This document shows, one piece after another, positions 28,790-38,375 of a stretch of 64,000 bases of DNA; positions within the stretch are counted from its first letter, which is position 1, and every line of letters starts with the position of its first letter. A program made the position numbers and the translations under genes. Source of the DNA: CAIWHR01 sp963809965 (GTDB lineage: Bacteria > Pseudomonadota > Gammaproteobacteria > Burkholderiales > Casimicrobiaceae); assembly GCA_963809965.1 (NCBI GenBank), contig CAWELU010000008.1, positions 195,877 through 259,876 of the forward strand. Direction: 5' to 3'. Under the pieces are notes generated by a model. It saw only the letters and a program-made list of their open reading frames with translations. It was not told the origin of the DNA and did no database searches.

Positions 28790-29518
28790 ATGCTGATCCT
28801 CCTGGCGAGCGAGCGCGATGAGCAAGCGCGTGCGCTTGCGACCCGCTATGCACGCAATGGTCTGCGGATGCTGATTCCGGCGAGCCTCTCGCGCCCAGGG
28901 TGGCGTTGGCGCGATGCCGACCCGCGAGGCACCGTGGCTCTGATCGACGGAGAACGTGTCTTAGCGAACGAAATCGGCGGCGTCATTACAAGGTTGCCCT
29001 GGGTGTTGCCATGTGACCTGCCTGACATTCAAGCGTGCGAACAGGAGTATGTTGCCGCGGAGATCAACGCGTTTCTGCTGGCATGGCTGGTATCGCTGGA
29101 CTGTCCGCTATTGAATCGGCCGTCCGCGCAATGCCTTTCGGGTCAAGGATGGCGTTCCCAGAAGTGGGTGAGCAAAGCTTGCGAACTGGGAATTCCGGCG
29201 CGCGCCGTTCATCAATGCATCTCCCTGCGTGCGCGCCTTGCGGTTGATGAAACCGAGCCGCCGGACGCGATAACTCTGACCGTCGTGGGCAACAACGTGG
29301 TCGGCACGGGTAATGCGGTTCTCAAGCGATATGCCAGTCGCTTGGCTGCAGCGGCCAACGTTCAGCTCTTGAGTGTCCGCTTCGACAGCGCGGCGCGCCA
29401 TGCGATTCTGCTTGGAGCAAGCCTGTGGCCGGACTTGAGCGACCCCGACGTGGGCGAGGCGATCTGGGACCATTTCCAGGACCCGGCGACGCGTCAGCGT
29501 GCTGCGGTTGCGCAATGA
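28790..29518 (+). CDS. Unrecognised protein coupled to an ATP-grasp ligase
   Basis: A 242-residue protein beginning MLILLASERDEQARALATRY. It contains LIDGERVLANEIGGVITRLP, then LLNRPSAQCLSGQGWRSQKW. The order strand, helix, then a conserved NRP motif followed by a helix resembles the pre-ATP-grasp part of RimK/graspetide-type ligases, but the ATP-binding half is missing. Its stop overlaps (ATGA) the start of a true ATP-grasp protein, so the two are probably made together and may work as a complex. Function is not known. Confidence 0.5.
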   Translation: MLILLASERDEQARALATRYARNGLRMLIPASLSRPGWRWRDADPRGTVALIDGERVLANEIGGVITRLPWVLPCDLPDIQACEQEYVAAEINAFLLAWLVSLDCPLLNRPSAQCLSGQGWRSQKWVSKACELGIPARAVHQCISLRARLAVDETEPPDAITLTVVGNNVVGTGNAVLKRYASRLAAAANVQLLSVRFDSAARHAILLGASLWPDLSDPDVGEAIWDHFQDPATRQRAAVAQ

Positions 29519-30483
29519 TTCTCCTGTGGGGCGCCCTGACGGACACGCCGCTGAGGATGGTGCATGATCAATTGTGCGCGCAGCACGCTGGGGTCCTGCT
29601 GCTCGATCATCGCACTGTGCTCGATACGGAACTCGACATCTCGATCGACGCTGGCCTCCATGGCAGGATTCGCATAGCGGGAGAAGAATGGGATCTCGAG
29701 GAGGTGACTGCGGCGTACGTCCGCCCGCCCGACCCGCGAAGTGAACCCGCGGTCAGGCAGGCTGGCGAAGGCAGCCTTGTCTGGCAGCATGCCCTTGCGC
29801 TGGATGACGCCCTCAACGGATGGCTCGAGCTTACCGACGCACTCGTGGTGCATCGCGGCTCCGCGATGGCTGCCAACAACTGCAAACCCCTGCAGGCGAT
29901 GCAGATCAGATCATTTGGCTTCGAGACGCCCGATACCTTGATCGCAACGGATGCCGATGCGGTGCAGGCGTTCTGGGCCGAGCACGGTGCCGTGATCTAC
30001 AAATCGATCAGCGGCGTACGCAGCATCGTCGCGCGCCTCACCGAGGCGCACATGCAACGGATGGACGACCTGGGCTGGTGTCCGACTCAGTTCCAGCAAT
30101 ACGTTCCCGGCGCCGACTATCGCGTGCACGTGGTCGGTGAGAAAGTCTTCGCGTGCCGGATCGAATGCGAGGCGGACGATTATCGCTACGCCTCTCGGCA
30201 GGAGCTACCGATCGCCATCAGAGCGTGCACCCTCCCTCCGGAATGTGCGGAACGCTGTCGCTTGCTTGCGGCCAGCATGGACTTGATGCTCGCGGGCATC
30301 GATCTGCGCCTCACGCCTGAGGGCCGCTGGTTCTGCTTCGAGGTGAATCCGTCTCCGGCCTTCAGTTATTATCAGAGTGTCACCGGACAGCCCATCGCAG
30401 CGGCTGTGGCACGTTTGCTGATGCAAGGCACCGCACCGCTCCACGCCGGTCCAAGAACGGTGCCGGCTGCTGAGCTCGTGTAG
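29515..30483 (+). CDS. ATP-grasp ligase, RimK/MvdD-like
   Basis: A 322-residue protein starting at the ATG overlapping the previous stop. The pre-ATP-grasp part has AAYVRPPDPR and HRGSAMAANNCKPLQAMQIR, then PDTLIATDADAVQAFWAE. The ATP-binding part has GAVIYKSISGVRSIVARL, PTQFQQYVPGADYRVHVVGE, and the metal-binding end LMLAGIDLRLTPEGRWFCFE followed by VNPSPAFSYYQ (E-V-N-P). This layout is that of ATP-grasp enzymes that form peptide, isopeptide or ester bonds on proteins or peptides. The likely substrate is a product of this locus, but it is not identified. Confidence 0.8.
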   Translation: MILLWGALTDTPLRMVHDQLCAQHAGVLLLDHRTVLDTELDISIDAGLHGRIRIAGEEWDLEEVTAAYVRPPDPRSEPAVRQAGEGSLVWQHALALDDALNGWLELTDALVVHRGSAMAANNCKPLQAMQIRSFGFETPDTLIATDADAVQAFWAEHGAVIYKSISGVRSIVARLTEAHMQRMDDLGWCPTQFQQYVPGADYRVHVVGEKVFACRIECEADDYRYASRQELPIAIRACTLPPECAERCRLLAASMDLMLAGIDLRLTPEGRWFCFEVNPSPAFSYYQSVTGQPIAAAVARLLMQGTAPLHAGPRTVPAAELV

Positions 30484-30554
30484 AGAAGACTTGGAGAAGT
30501 GCCGCAGCGAGCGCCGTGTCCAGGCAGTTCCACTACGATAGCAGGGGAATGCTC

Positions 30555-32256
30555 ATGCGCTTCTTTACTCAGGGGCACAGCCGATCGCAGCAGTCAGCGT
30601 CAATGGACGCGGCAAGTCCGACGAGGTTGGCCGCCGCCATAAGTCAACGGCGCCCTGTTGCAAGCGTGCAGCGCGCCTGCCTCTGCGGCGAAGGTTGCCC
30701 GAGGTGTCAGGCTCAGCACATCGAGTCGAGCGACTCGGCACGAACCGGCGTGCCACCTGATGTGCACTTGGCATTGTCTTCGCCGGAACAATACCTCGAC
30801 CAAGCGGCGCGCGCCAAGATGGAGACGCGCTTCGGCCACGACTTCAGCCGCGTGCGCGTCCATACGGATGCGCGATCAGCGCAGTCGGTCCGTACGGTCA
30901 ACAGCAGCGCCTACACTGTCGGCAACCACATTGTGTTCGGAGCCGATCGCTACAATCCGGCTACGCGCGAGGGCAGTCGGTTGCTGGCCCACGAATTGAC
31001 CCACGTTGTCCAGCAGGGTCCGATCGATACGATTCCAAGCAATCTACGGTTAGGCGATGCAAACGCTGCGGCGGAGCTCGAAGCGGATCGTGTCGCCGCG
31101 CAAGTCGCCGCGGGAGCGAACGTGGGTGTGGTGCAACGCCGGCAGCCGCCGGCGATTGCTCGCTTCAGCGATACCGGACACCACGTGGTCGAGGAAGCTG
31201 CACTCGCGGGCGCCGGCTTCTCCGAAACGCAGAGAAAAGGAATCGAAAAAGGCAACGTTGAAAGGGACTACAGCCAGGTTGGCGTGGTCGGCAATGCAAT
31301 CCTGCTTTGCAGACCGCAAAAGTTCGGCGGCTACAAGCCCGAGGAGCACTTCGACAACTACATGTGGGATGCCGTCACCCAAGGCTGGCGCACGCGCGGC
31401 GCGAGCGCACTAGGCGACCAAGGTGTCGACATAGGTAGGACACCGATCGACTTTATCGGGGGACAGCTAGACGAAGTCGCGAGCCGCGGGTTGACCAATG
31501 CCGGATTGACACGTCTGGGCAACGCATTCCACACCGTCGAAGACTTCTTCGCCCATTCGAACTTCGTCGAGCTCGTGCAAGGCGATACTCGTCACGGTTC
31601 GACGCTTATGACCGGGAATCCGGGCGGCGACGAGCCAATCGATTCCGAGAATCCTGGAAGGGATCACGCCGGCGGGCGTGCGCGAACGGTATCGGGCGCA
31701 GTCCGAAGCCGCCATCGCCGCAGCGGCACCCGGAACTCACACGGTAATGGCGCACGACGATCCGACCACGCCGAACTACACAATTGCGAGGCGCTTGGCG
31801 GCGCTCGTGGTTCAGGATTTGGGCAGCGAGGTTCTGTTCGTGATGGCCGCGCCCAAGCCGGAACGATCGCGCTTGATGCGCGCGCGCGTCGTCGCGAAAG
31901 TGATTCGCTATCTTCGTCCGCCGAATCGGAGCGACAAGTGGTGGGAAACGCTCACCAGCGCCGATGCCGGCCGTATCGACCGTCGGCTCGATGAAGCCGC
32001 ACGGCAAACACCCATCACCGTCAATCAGTGTGCCTTGAGCCCGCTGAAGAATCTCGAGGCATCGCGAGACTCGCCAATGGCGATACCGTTCGGAGTTGCC
32101 GTCCCTACCGTCATCGGCAACGGCCAGGTGTGGTTCCAGGTCGGCGTCGGAGTCACGAGACCGTTCCGTCTCGATCCACTTTCCGACGTCCTGCCGGCCA
32201 ATGAGCGCGGTGGTGGCGCTCCTGTAGCCGGTGCCCAGGTCGTGGGGAGATTTTAG
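30555..32256 (+). pseudogene. DUF4157 cargo protein 1 with HET-C-like domain, frameshifted
   Basis: Start chosen at ATG 30555, after an AGGGGA site; GTG 30516 is an in-frame alternative. The DUF4157 domain (KMETRFGHDFSRVRVHTDAR, later LLAHELTHVVQQ with H146, E147, H150) is followed by DTGHHVVEEAALAGAGFSE and the block GNAFHTVEDFFAHSNFVELV (H326), as in HET-C/zinc phospholipase C-like toxin domains. At about 31647 the frame shifts; restoring one base joins DEPIDS to RILEGITPAGVRERYRAQSE and continues to the TAG at 32254-32256. Membrane lipid attack is a family-level inference. The shift may be decay or error. Confidence 0.75.
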
Positions 32257-32343
32257 GAGCCTGTCGGACGCATTGACAGCACCGCCGGGTGGATGCAACC
32301 GGAACGGGGCCGGCGCACTTGCGATTGCACCAGGATTCGGGTC

Positions 32344-35301
32344 ATGCGAAGCCTTGCACGAAGGGCGAATCAATCTCGAAAGCCAGTCGCTTCGAGCACC
32401 CACCGCTCTGACTTCGCGGCTCCGGGCAGCCATCATGACACCTACCCCGGGGTTCCGGCCGCAGGGGCGCAATTCTCTTTCGCCGACGTCCCCGTCACGG
32501 CACCGCCGCTCCCGGTCACACCGACTGTCATCGCGGCGGATGATCCATCCGAACGCGCAGCAGACGACGCCGCACAGCAGGTGATGCAGAAGGCGAAGCC
32601 AACGCCAATCGCGTCTATGCGCGCTTCAATCCCGATCGGTCCGGCGCCTCGCGGCGCAGAGGGCAACGTGGGGGCGGCCGTCCGAGCGGCTGCGGACCCC
32701 GGCGCGCCATTGTCGAGGGAGGTGCGAGCGTACTTCGAGCCACGCTTCGCGCACGACTTCGGCCGCGTACGCGTGCACGCCGATCGCGAGGGCGCGAACG
32801 GGGCGCAGGCTGTGGGCTCACTGGCGTACACGATTGGAGACGACATCGTCTTCGCACCCGGCACGTATGAGCCGGGGACACTCGAGGGTCGACGGCTGCT
32901 TGCACACGAGCTGGCCCATGTGGTGCAGCAGTCGCTACCTGGGCAATCAGGTATCGCCATTCAACGGGACACCCCAAAGCGCCAGGCCATGCCGCCCAAA
33001 CCGGCCAAGTTCTACCAGGCGATCATCGATGCCATCGCCGCCGCCGACGCAGACATGGCGAGGCAACTCAAGGAGAAGAAGTACTCGTTCATGGTGCACA
33101 AGCCAATGAACTACGAGGGGCTCAAGGCATTGCTGCCGCTGGCGCAAGCCATCGACGAAGAGCGAACGGCCGATATTCCGAATTTGACCGATTCGTTCAT
33201 CGCAGCCGAGCACGGGGCTCCCTTCCGCGCGTTGTCCGAGACCATACTGATCGAGATGGCTGCACGGCTGTTCACGCTCGGACTCGAAGCGGAGAGTAGC
33301 AAGCTGCGCGCCGACTACAGCGCGGGCGAGAAGTCCTTCAACTTCCTGAACGAGGACCCCGGCAAGGCCAGACGAGACATCGCGGTCTACAAAGCGACCG
33401 CGGAGCGTGCGATTTCGAGTGCGGACGCCTCCTCGGTCGAAAAAATCAAGCACTCGGTCGAGGTCATGGTCCGCGTACTCGACATGCTTCGCGATGCCAT
33501 CCTCGCGGTCGATCAGGATCTGCTGCAGATGGAGGAGTCCGACGCATGGAGACGCACGCTCGACCCATACATGACGCGGCACGCGTACTGGAACGCGTTG
33601 ATCGACGTGCTTGCGACACTGGTCGGCGGCATCGAGGTGCAGCTGCAGACGCTGACGGAGCGTGCTGCGATGGACCTGAGCGAAGGGCGCGGCGGTGCGA
33701 CCCTCCTCGTCCTGCGCGACCTGGTGGAGAACAAGCTGCAGCCGGCAATCATGTCGGCGGACGGAAAGAAGGACATCGGCGGCATGACGCTCCCGATCAC
33801 CCGGACCGAGATCAAAGCCGGACAAGGCTTCGTCCGTGACGCTCTCTCGAAAGACCCGAAGTCGCGGTCGGTGGCGGTCAATACCTATACGCCAGGGCAG
33901 GAGTCCGTGCGGGAGCTGCAGGCTTCCCTCGCGGGGCTGGTCGGCATACGGATTCGCCAGGTTGCAACGTTGGCGCGCATCTACGGCGCCACCGACATGC
34001 TGCGAGCGGACAAGCCCGAGGAAATGGAGAAGAGCGCGGATTCGGCGCGGAACGCGCAGACCATGAAGAAGCTGATCGACGCCGGCGGCAAGCTGCGGCT
34101 GGACAGTGATAGCGATTGGCGGACATTCCTTCTGCAAAAGTACAAGGACATGACCGGCCCGAGCGGCAAAGAGAAAGGGAAAGCGCTGAGTGCGGTCATC
34201 TCCCTCCTGTTCGACTATCTCGACGCCTTCACCGTCCATGCACGCTTCACGAACATCTACGATCGAGGCGACTTCAAGGATGCCTACTTCGACAAACCCT
34301 TTCCCCGAAGCCTCGCCGGGCAACTGGTTCACGATTGCGGTGTCTACGCCATGCGTGTCGCCTACATCCTGTCGCTCGTCAGGCAGGAGCTGGAGCTTCG
34401 ATTCCGCTTCATCCGGCTGCCCGCGCACGTCGGGCTCATCATTACGGGTGACGGTCTGCCGACGTTCGTCGCGCACAACGATCACTTCAAGGAATACTCT
34501 CGCGAACAGCTGCAAGAGCTCTATCAAGGTTGGGATCAGCCGAGCGCGGCCGCTACAGCTTCCAAGGACAGCAGCAAGGACGCGGCTGCGAATCCGGCAC
34601 TGGATCCAACTGTCGACGATCAGTTTCTGGGAGAGCTGGCCATGGTCGACTTCATCCAAGGACCGCTCGATGCGCCGTTTGCGCTCTCCGACGTGCCGAA
34701 GGCCGGCAAGACCGCCGCCGCAACGCAGCGAGCTCTTTGGGACGAGTATCAGAAGATCGCGAAGAAAGACGTCTTTGGTCCCGCCGCAACAGACAAGAAG
34801 AGCCCCGGATATCTTTTCCACAATCGGTACCTCGCCATCACAGAGTTGTACCGGCAATGGGGTAACGAGGCCGTTGTTCCATTCTGGAACCAGAAAGCTC
34901 CGAAGGCATGGGAGACGCTCGAAACCGCACTCAAGGCCAGCGGCCGCAAGGAACTTCTCGGCAGTGAACTAAAGGCCCTGCTGGAGGCTCACCTCAAGCA
35001 GATCGACGAGGACATCAAACCAGTCAATGCCCGGCTCCAAAGTATCCACGAGTCGGAGCGGGCGCTCAGCCAGCAGCTGCGCGACGACCCCAAGCTGCAG
35101 GCGAAAGGTATGCGGATCACTCGCGGCGGCAAGATCATTGTGATCCATTCATGGGAGACGTATCGCGAGAACGTGCAAAAACTGATCAAAGCCGCCGGCA
35201 CAAGGCCCGCTGCGAAGTTCGATATCAACCAGGACATCGAGGCCGTGTTGCAGCCGCCCTTCATTCCAATGCCGGAAAAGGCCATGGCCATCCAGAACTG
35301 A
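32344..35301 (+). CDS. DUF4157 cargo protein 2, large, with Cys/His papain-like C-terminal region
   Basis: A 985-residue protein; ATG 32344 is preferred over ATG 32293 because other DUF4157 proteins start with a short basic MR segment. DUF4157 lies at about 120-195: YFEPRFAHDFGRVRVHADRE, TIGDDIVFAPGTYEPG, HELAHVVQQ (H188, E189, H192). The next 450 residues are mostly helical. Near 660-720, QLVHDCGVYAMRVAYILSLV (C665) and IRLPAHVGLIITGDGLPTFV (H695) look like the Cys and His of a papain/transglutaminase-type fold. This suggests a protease or deamidase toxin, by inference. It ends 11 bases before the next gene. Confidence 0.78.
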   Translation: MRSLARRANQSRKPVASSTHRSDFAAPGSHHDTYPGVPAAGAQFSFADVPVTAPPLPVTPTVIAADDPSERAADDAAQQVMQKAKPTPIASMRASIPIGPAPRGAEGNVGAAVRAAADPGAPLSREVRAYFEPRFAHDFGRVRVHADREGANGAQAVGSLAYTIGDDIVFAPGTYEPGTLEGRRLLAHELAHVVQQSLPGQSGIAIQRDTPKRQAMPPKPAKFYQAIIDAIAAADADMARQLKEKKYSFMVHKPMNYEGLKALLPLAQAIDEERTADIPNLTDSFIAAEHGAPFRALSETILIEMAARLFTLGLEAESSKLRADYSAGEKSFNFLNEDPGKARRDIAVYKATAERAISSADASSVEKIKHSVEVMVRVLDMLRDAILAVDQDLLQMEESDAWRRTLDPYMTRHAYWNALIDVLATLVGGIEVQLQTLTERAAMDLSEGRGGATLLVLRDLVENKLQPAIMSADGKKDIGGMTLPITRTEIKAGQGFVRDALSKDPKSRSVAVNTYTPGQESVRELQASLAGLVGIRIRQVATLARIYGATDMLRADKPEEMEKSADSARNAQTMKKLIDAGGKLRLDSDSDWRTFLLQKYKDMTGPSGKEKGKALSAVISLLFDYLDAFTVHARFTNIYDRGDFKDAYFDKPFPRSLAGQLVHDCGVYAMRVAYILSLVRQELELRFRFIRLPAHVGLIITGDGLPTFVAHNDHFKEYSREQLQELYQGWDQPSAAATASKDSSKDAAANPALDPTVDDQFLGELAMVDFIQGPLDAPFALSDVPKAGKTAAATQRALWDEYQKIAKKDVFGPAATDKKSPGYLFHNRYLAITELYRQWGNEAVVPFWNQKAPKAWETLETALKASGRKELLGSELKALLEAHLKQIDEDIKPVNARLQSIHESERALSQQLRDDPKLQAKGMRITRGGKIIVIHSWETYRENVQKLIKAAGTRPAAKFDINQDIEAVLQPPFIPMPEKAMAIQN

Positions 35302-35312
35302 GCTCGACTACG

Positions 35313-36635
35313 ATGAGTCGGTGTACCTTCGTTCCGCCAAAGTTGCGCACGGTGAGTTCCCATGCCACAGCACTACATTCACGTGCGCTCGACTGTGCGG
35401 CGGCGCGTTGTGACCGGGTCGCGCGCGCGCGGTCGTTGCTGCGTGAAGAGGCGGTCGACGAACACGCGCCGCAGGGCATCAAGCGCGCCTTCAACTTTGA
35501 TTTCAGCAAAATACAGATTGAGGATTCTGCGGCGCGGGGCCACGAGGTTCGCTCGGGGGGAATGGTGGCGCCTCCGATCGTCCACCGCGCGCTTGCATCG
35601 CCAGGCGAGCCGCTGGCGCAGGAGCAGCGGCAGAAGTTCCAGACCGGCCTCGGCCGCTCCCTGGCGCACGTGCGGGTACATCGCGACACGCTGGCCGCCG
35701 AGTCGGCCAAGGCAGTGGACGCCGAAGCCTACACGGTCGGCGCTCACATCATCCTGGATCGCGCCCATATGCCGGGCTCACGCGCTTATGAATGGACGCT
35801 CGCGCACGAGCTTGCGCACGTAGTCCAGCAGAGCGGTAGCAGCGTGGGCGCGACCATCCCGATCGGAGCACTCGGTTCGCGTTACGAGCACGAGGCTGAT
35901 CGTGCCGCCCGGCACCTGGTGCGAGGCGCGATCGCGCCACCCCAGCCCGGGACGCCGTTTCAGTTGTCCCGCCAGCCGAGGCTAACCATCGTCGACTACG
36001 ACAGCGGGCTCACTGAAAAGCAACTTGCGGTGGTTGTGGTCGAGGCCAAGAAGGCCTTGGGCAAGACTACCGAGCACAGCAAGGACAAGACAGTCAAGGG
36101 CGGGGTCGAAGTCTCGTATCGGCAAGGGCTGAAAGACATCGAGAAACTGGTGAAGCGAGGCGACGTCATCGTCTACGTCATCGGCACGGCCAAGGGGCAG
36201 AAATCCATTCCTCAGGATCGAATGGAGAAGATCGTCCGCGACATCGTCGTTGCGCAGCAGCTCCCGGTCTCTAAACTCGACGAGCGTGTGAAGCGGTTGG
36301 CCGGTGATCTCAAGGAAACGGTCGACGAGAAGACCGGGGCCATTACGGGACGCAGTCAATACGATCCGGCGACGAGCGTTTCGATCGTGAATGTCGATCT
36401 GATACCGGCTCGGGATGCCGGCGGTCTCCGAGCGATCGCCGGGGACATCCTGCACGAAGGCCCTGGACACCGGGCGTTGCCGAGGGGCTACCACAACCCC
36501 GAGGGCAAGGGCGTGATGTCCGAGAGTATCCGCGACTCCGCAACCGAGGATCAGATTCTCTTCCAGAGCGACGAATGGGATCCGGTCAACGCGTTCCTGA
36601 AGAGTATCGTCGACGACCCAAAGTGGAACAAATGA
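35313..36635 (+). CDS. DUF4157 cargo protein 3 with second zincin-like motif
   Basis: A 440-residue protein starting at ATG 35313. The DUF4157 domain is divergent at its start (FQTGLGRSLAHVRVHRDTLA) but keeps AYTVGAHIILDRAHMPGSRA and HELAHVVQQ (H165, E166, H169). The C-terminal part contains AIAGDILHEGPGHRALPRGY (H381, E382, H386), then HNPEGKGVMSESIRD. A HE-x3-H spaced site with a downstream His and a Met-turn-like GVMSE resembles a zinc metallopeptidase with unusual spacing. A toxin protease is possible. The stop overlaps the next start (ATGA). Confidence 0.75.
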   Translation: MSRCTFVPPKLRTVSSHATALHSRALDCAAARCDRVARARSLLREEAVDEHAPQGIKRAFNFDFSKIQIEDSAARGHEVRSGGMVAPPIVHRALASPGEPLAQEQRQKFQTGLGRSLAHVRVHRDTLAAESAKAVDAEAYTVGAHIILDRAHMPGSRAYEWTLAHELAHVVQQSGSSVGATIPIGALGSRYEHEADRAARHLVRGAIAPPQPGTPFQLSRQPRLTIVDYDSGLTEKQLAVVVVEAKKALGKTTEHSKDKTVKGGVEVSYRQGLKDIEKLVKRGDVIVYVIGTAKGQKSIPQDRMEKIVRDIVVAQQLPVSKLDERVKRLAGDLKETVDEKTGAITGRSQYDPATSVSIVNVDLIPARDAGGLRAIAGDILHEGPGHRALPRGYHNPEGKGVMSESIRDSATEDQILFQSDEWDPVNAFLKSIVDDPKWNK

Positions 36636-38317
36636 GGATCCGACCCGAACGCAAAGTGCTCGCAGGGCCGGTGAGCACGCCGTCGCCACCCGGCGTACGC
36701 GAGGCGCTCCGCTCGCCCAGTCAGCCACTGGAGGCGGCCACGCGTGCGGCAATGGAGCCGCGGTTCGGGCATGACTTCGGCAAGGTCAGAGTCCACGCGG
36801 ATCGACAAGCCGGCGAGTCCGCGCAAGCCCTCGATGCGCGGGCCTACACGGTGGGAACGAACGTGGTCTTTGCGCCAGGGCAATACGCGCCTGGATCGCC
36901 GTCGACGAACGCGCTGCTGGCGCACGAACTCGCGCACGTGGTCCAGCAGAGCGCGGCGCCAACGGATGACCGATCGTTGGCGTTGAGCTCACCGGGCGAC
37001 GCGGAAGAGCGCGAGGCGCACGCGGCTCAAGATGCGTACCTCGCCGGCGGACCGATGCCCAAACTCAGTGCCACGCGGCCGGCGATTCATCGTCAGCCGG
37101 CGCCGCCCTCCGGCAAGCATCCGAGCACCGTCACCGACACCGAGGCTCTGATTCGTACCGATCCTCCCGCCCTCAAACCGACCCGGGACAAGATCCCGGT
37201 GGGGACACGCGTCGACGTCGGCGACACCCGAGTCACGGCCAAGGGCACATTCGTGAACGTAGTCGAGCACGGAACCGGCAAGGTGCTCGGCTGGACCGCT
37301 CAGTCGAACCTTGGGGCCAACTTCGTCTACCAGGCCAAGGTGAAGCCGGGGTGGGGACACCCCGACAAGCTTCCAGTGATGGTGTACCTCTCGCCGACCT
37401 TCACGGGCGCGACGGCGGATATCGTCGTGTATTTTCACGGCGACGCCGCTGACTACTCGGCCAGCACGGCCAACAACTATGACCGCGAGAATCCGGCCAT
37501 CGGCATGGATCTCATGAGAGTCATGAAAGGCTCCAATCAGATCATCATTGCGCCCCAGGTCAACGTGCTGGGGGGCGACATGAAGTCGCCGTGGAACACG
37601 CTGGGCGCCGGCGACTACGAGAGCATCGTGCAGACGGTGTTAACCAATCTCAAGAGCGATCTCGGCCTCAAGGCCGCGATCCCCCGGGGCGCGCTCTCAA
37701 TTGCGGGTCACAGCGGTGGGGGCAAGGCGCTCGGCCAGGCGACGAAGGATCTCGATCCGACCGGCAGCGGGGTCGCCGACGTCACGCTGGTCGAGGCGGG
37801 GTATGGCGGCGGCGAGGGCGATGGCGGTGTGTTCTCCAAGTCGTTTGTGCTCGCACGGGACTGGCTACTCGAGGGCAGGCCGGGCAAAGTCATGCGCGTT
37901 CTCACCAAGGCGACCTCGGCGGGCACCGACACGCGCCACGCGATCGAGAACAACCCTCGCCCCGTTCCCGGCGATCCGACCAAGACCGAGGCCGGCCGAA
38001 TTCCGGTGCTGGGGCTGGCCGGAATCAAGAAAGCGATCAAGGACAAGAGGCTCGACTCCGATCTGCAGGCAGATCAGACGGACATCGCATCGGATCCGAA
38101 GACGCGCGCGGGTGGGATGCAGCTGATCCGAACCATCGTGGTGACCCGGAAAAAGGATCCCGACAAAGGCAAGGTGCAGGGGACCCTCTACGTGTTCCTG
38201 ATGAAGAACCCGCCGCGCGGCACGGGTGTAGACACCCACTTCGGCGTCCGCAACGCGACCATCCGCGACATCGTATCAGGGCGCGGAAAGGGAGATACGT
38301 TCGGCGTCGCGCCGTGA
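36632..38317 (+). CDS. DUF4157 cargo protein 4 with alpha/beta-hydrolase domain
   Basis: A 561-residue protein. DUF4157 at about 30-105: AMEPRFGHDFGKVRVHADRQ, AYTVGTNVVFAPGQYAPGSP, LLAHELAHVVQQ (H98, E99, H102). A small SH3-like stretch follows (IPVGTRVDVGDTRVTAKGTF, then GKVLGWTAQSNLG). The C-terminal half is an alpha/beta-hydrolase: DIVVYFHGDAADYS (oxyanion strand), then GALSIAGHSGGGKALGQATK with nucleophile elbow G-H-S-G-G (S361), and a late THFGVRN His candidate. It is probably an esterase or lipase-type effector. It is the last gene of the co-directional run. Confidence 0.8.
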   Translation: MRIRPERKVLAGPVSTPSPPGVREALRSPSQPLEAATRAAMEPRFGHDFGKVRVHADRQAGESAQALDARAYTVGTNVVFAPGQYAPGSPSTNALLAHELAHVVQQSAAPTDDRSLALSSPGDAEEREAHAAQDAYLAGGPMPKLSATRPAIHRQPAPPSGKHPSTVTDTEALIRTDPPALKPTRDKIPVGTRVDVGDTRVTAKGTFVNVVEHGTGKVLGWTAQSNLGANFVYQAKVKPGWGHPDKLPVMVYLSPTFTGATADIVVYFHGDAADYSASTANNYDRENPAIGMDLMRVMKGSNQIIIAPQVNVLGGDMKSPWNTLGAGDYESIVQTVLTNLKSDLGLKAAIPRGALSIAGHSGGGKALGQATKDLDPTGSGVADVTLVEAGYGGGEGDGGVFSKSFVLARDWLLEGRPGKVMRVLTKATSAGTDTRHAIENNPRPVPGDPTKTEAGRIPVLGLAGIKKAIKDKRLDSDLQADQTDIASDPKTRAGGMQLIRTIVVTRKKDPDKGKVQGTLYVFLMKNPPRGTGVDTHFGVRNATIRDIVSGRGKGDTFGVAP

Positions 38318-38375
38318 GCGCGGGCAGGTGCGCTTGGGGCGAGCCGCCACTCACGCGACAGCGGCGCTCCGGCGC

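Noticed and set aside
32947..34857. Long minus-strand frame inside cargo protein 2
   Set aside because: It is antisense to a gene with a clear DUF4157 domain and no recognisable content.
38318..38375. Bidirectional terminator between cargo genes 4 and 5
   Set aside because: The gap has GC-rich partly complementary sequence but no T-tract on either side and no clean stem.
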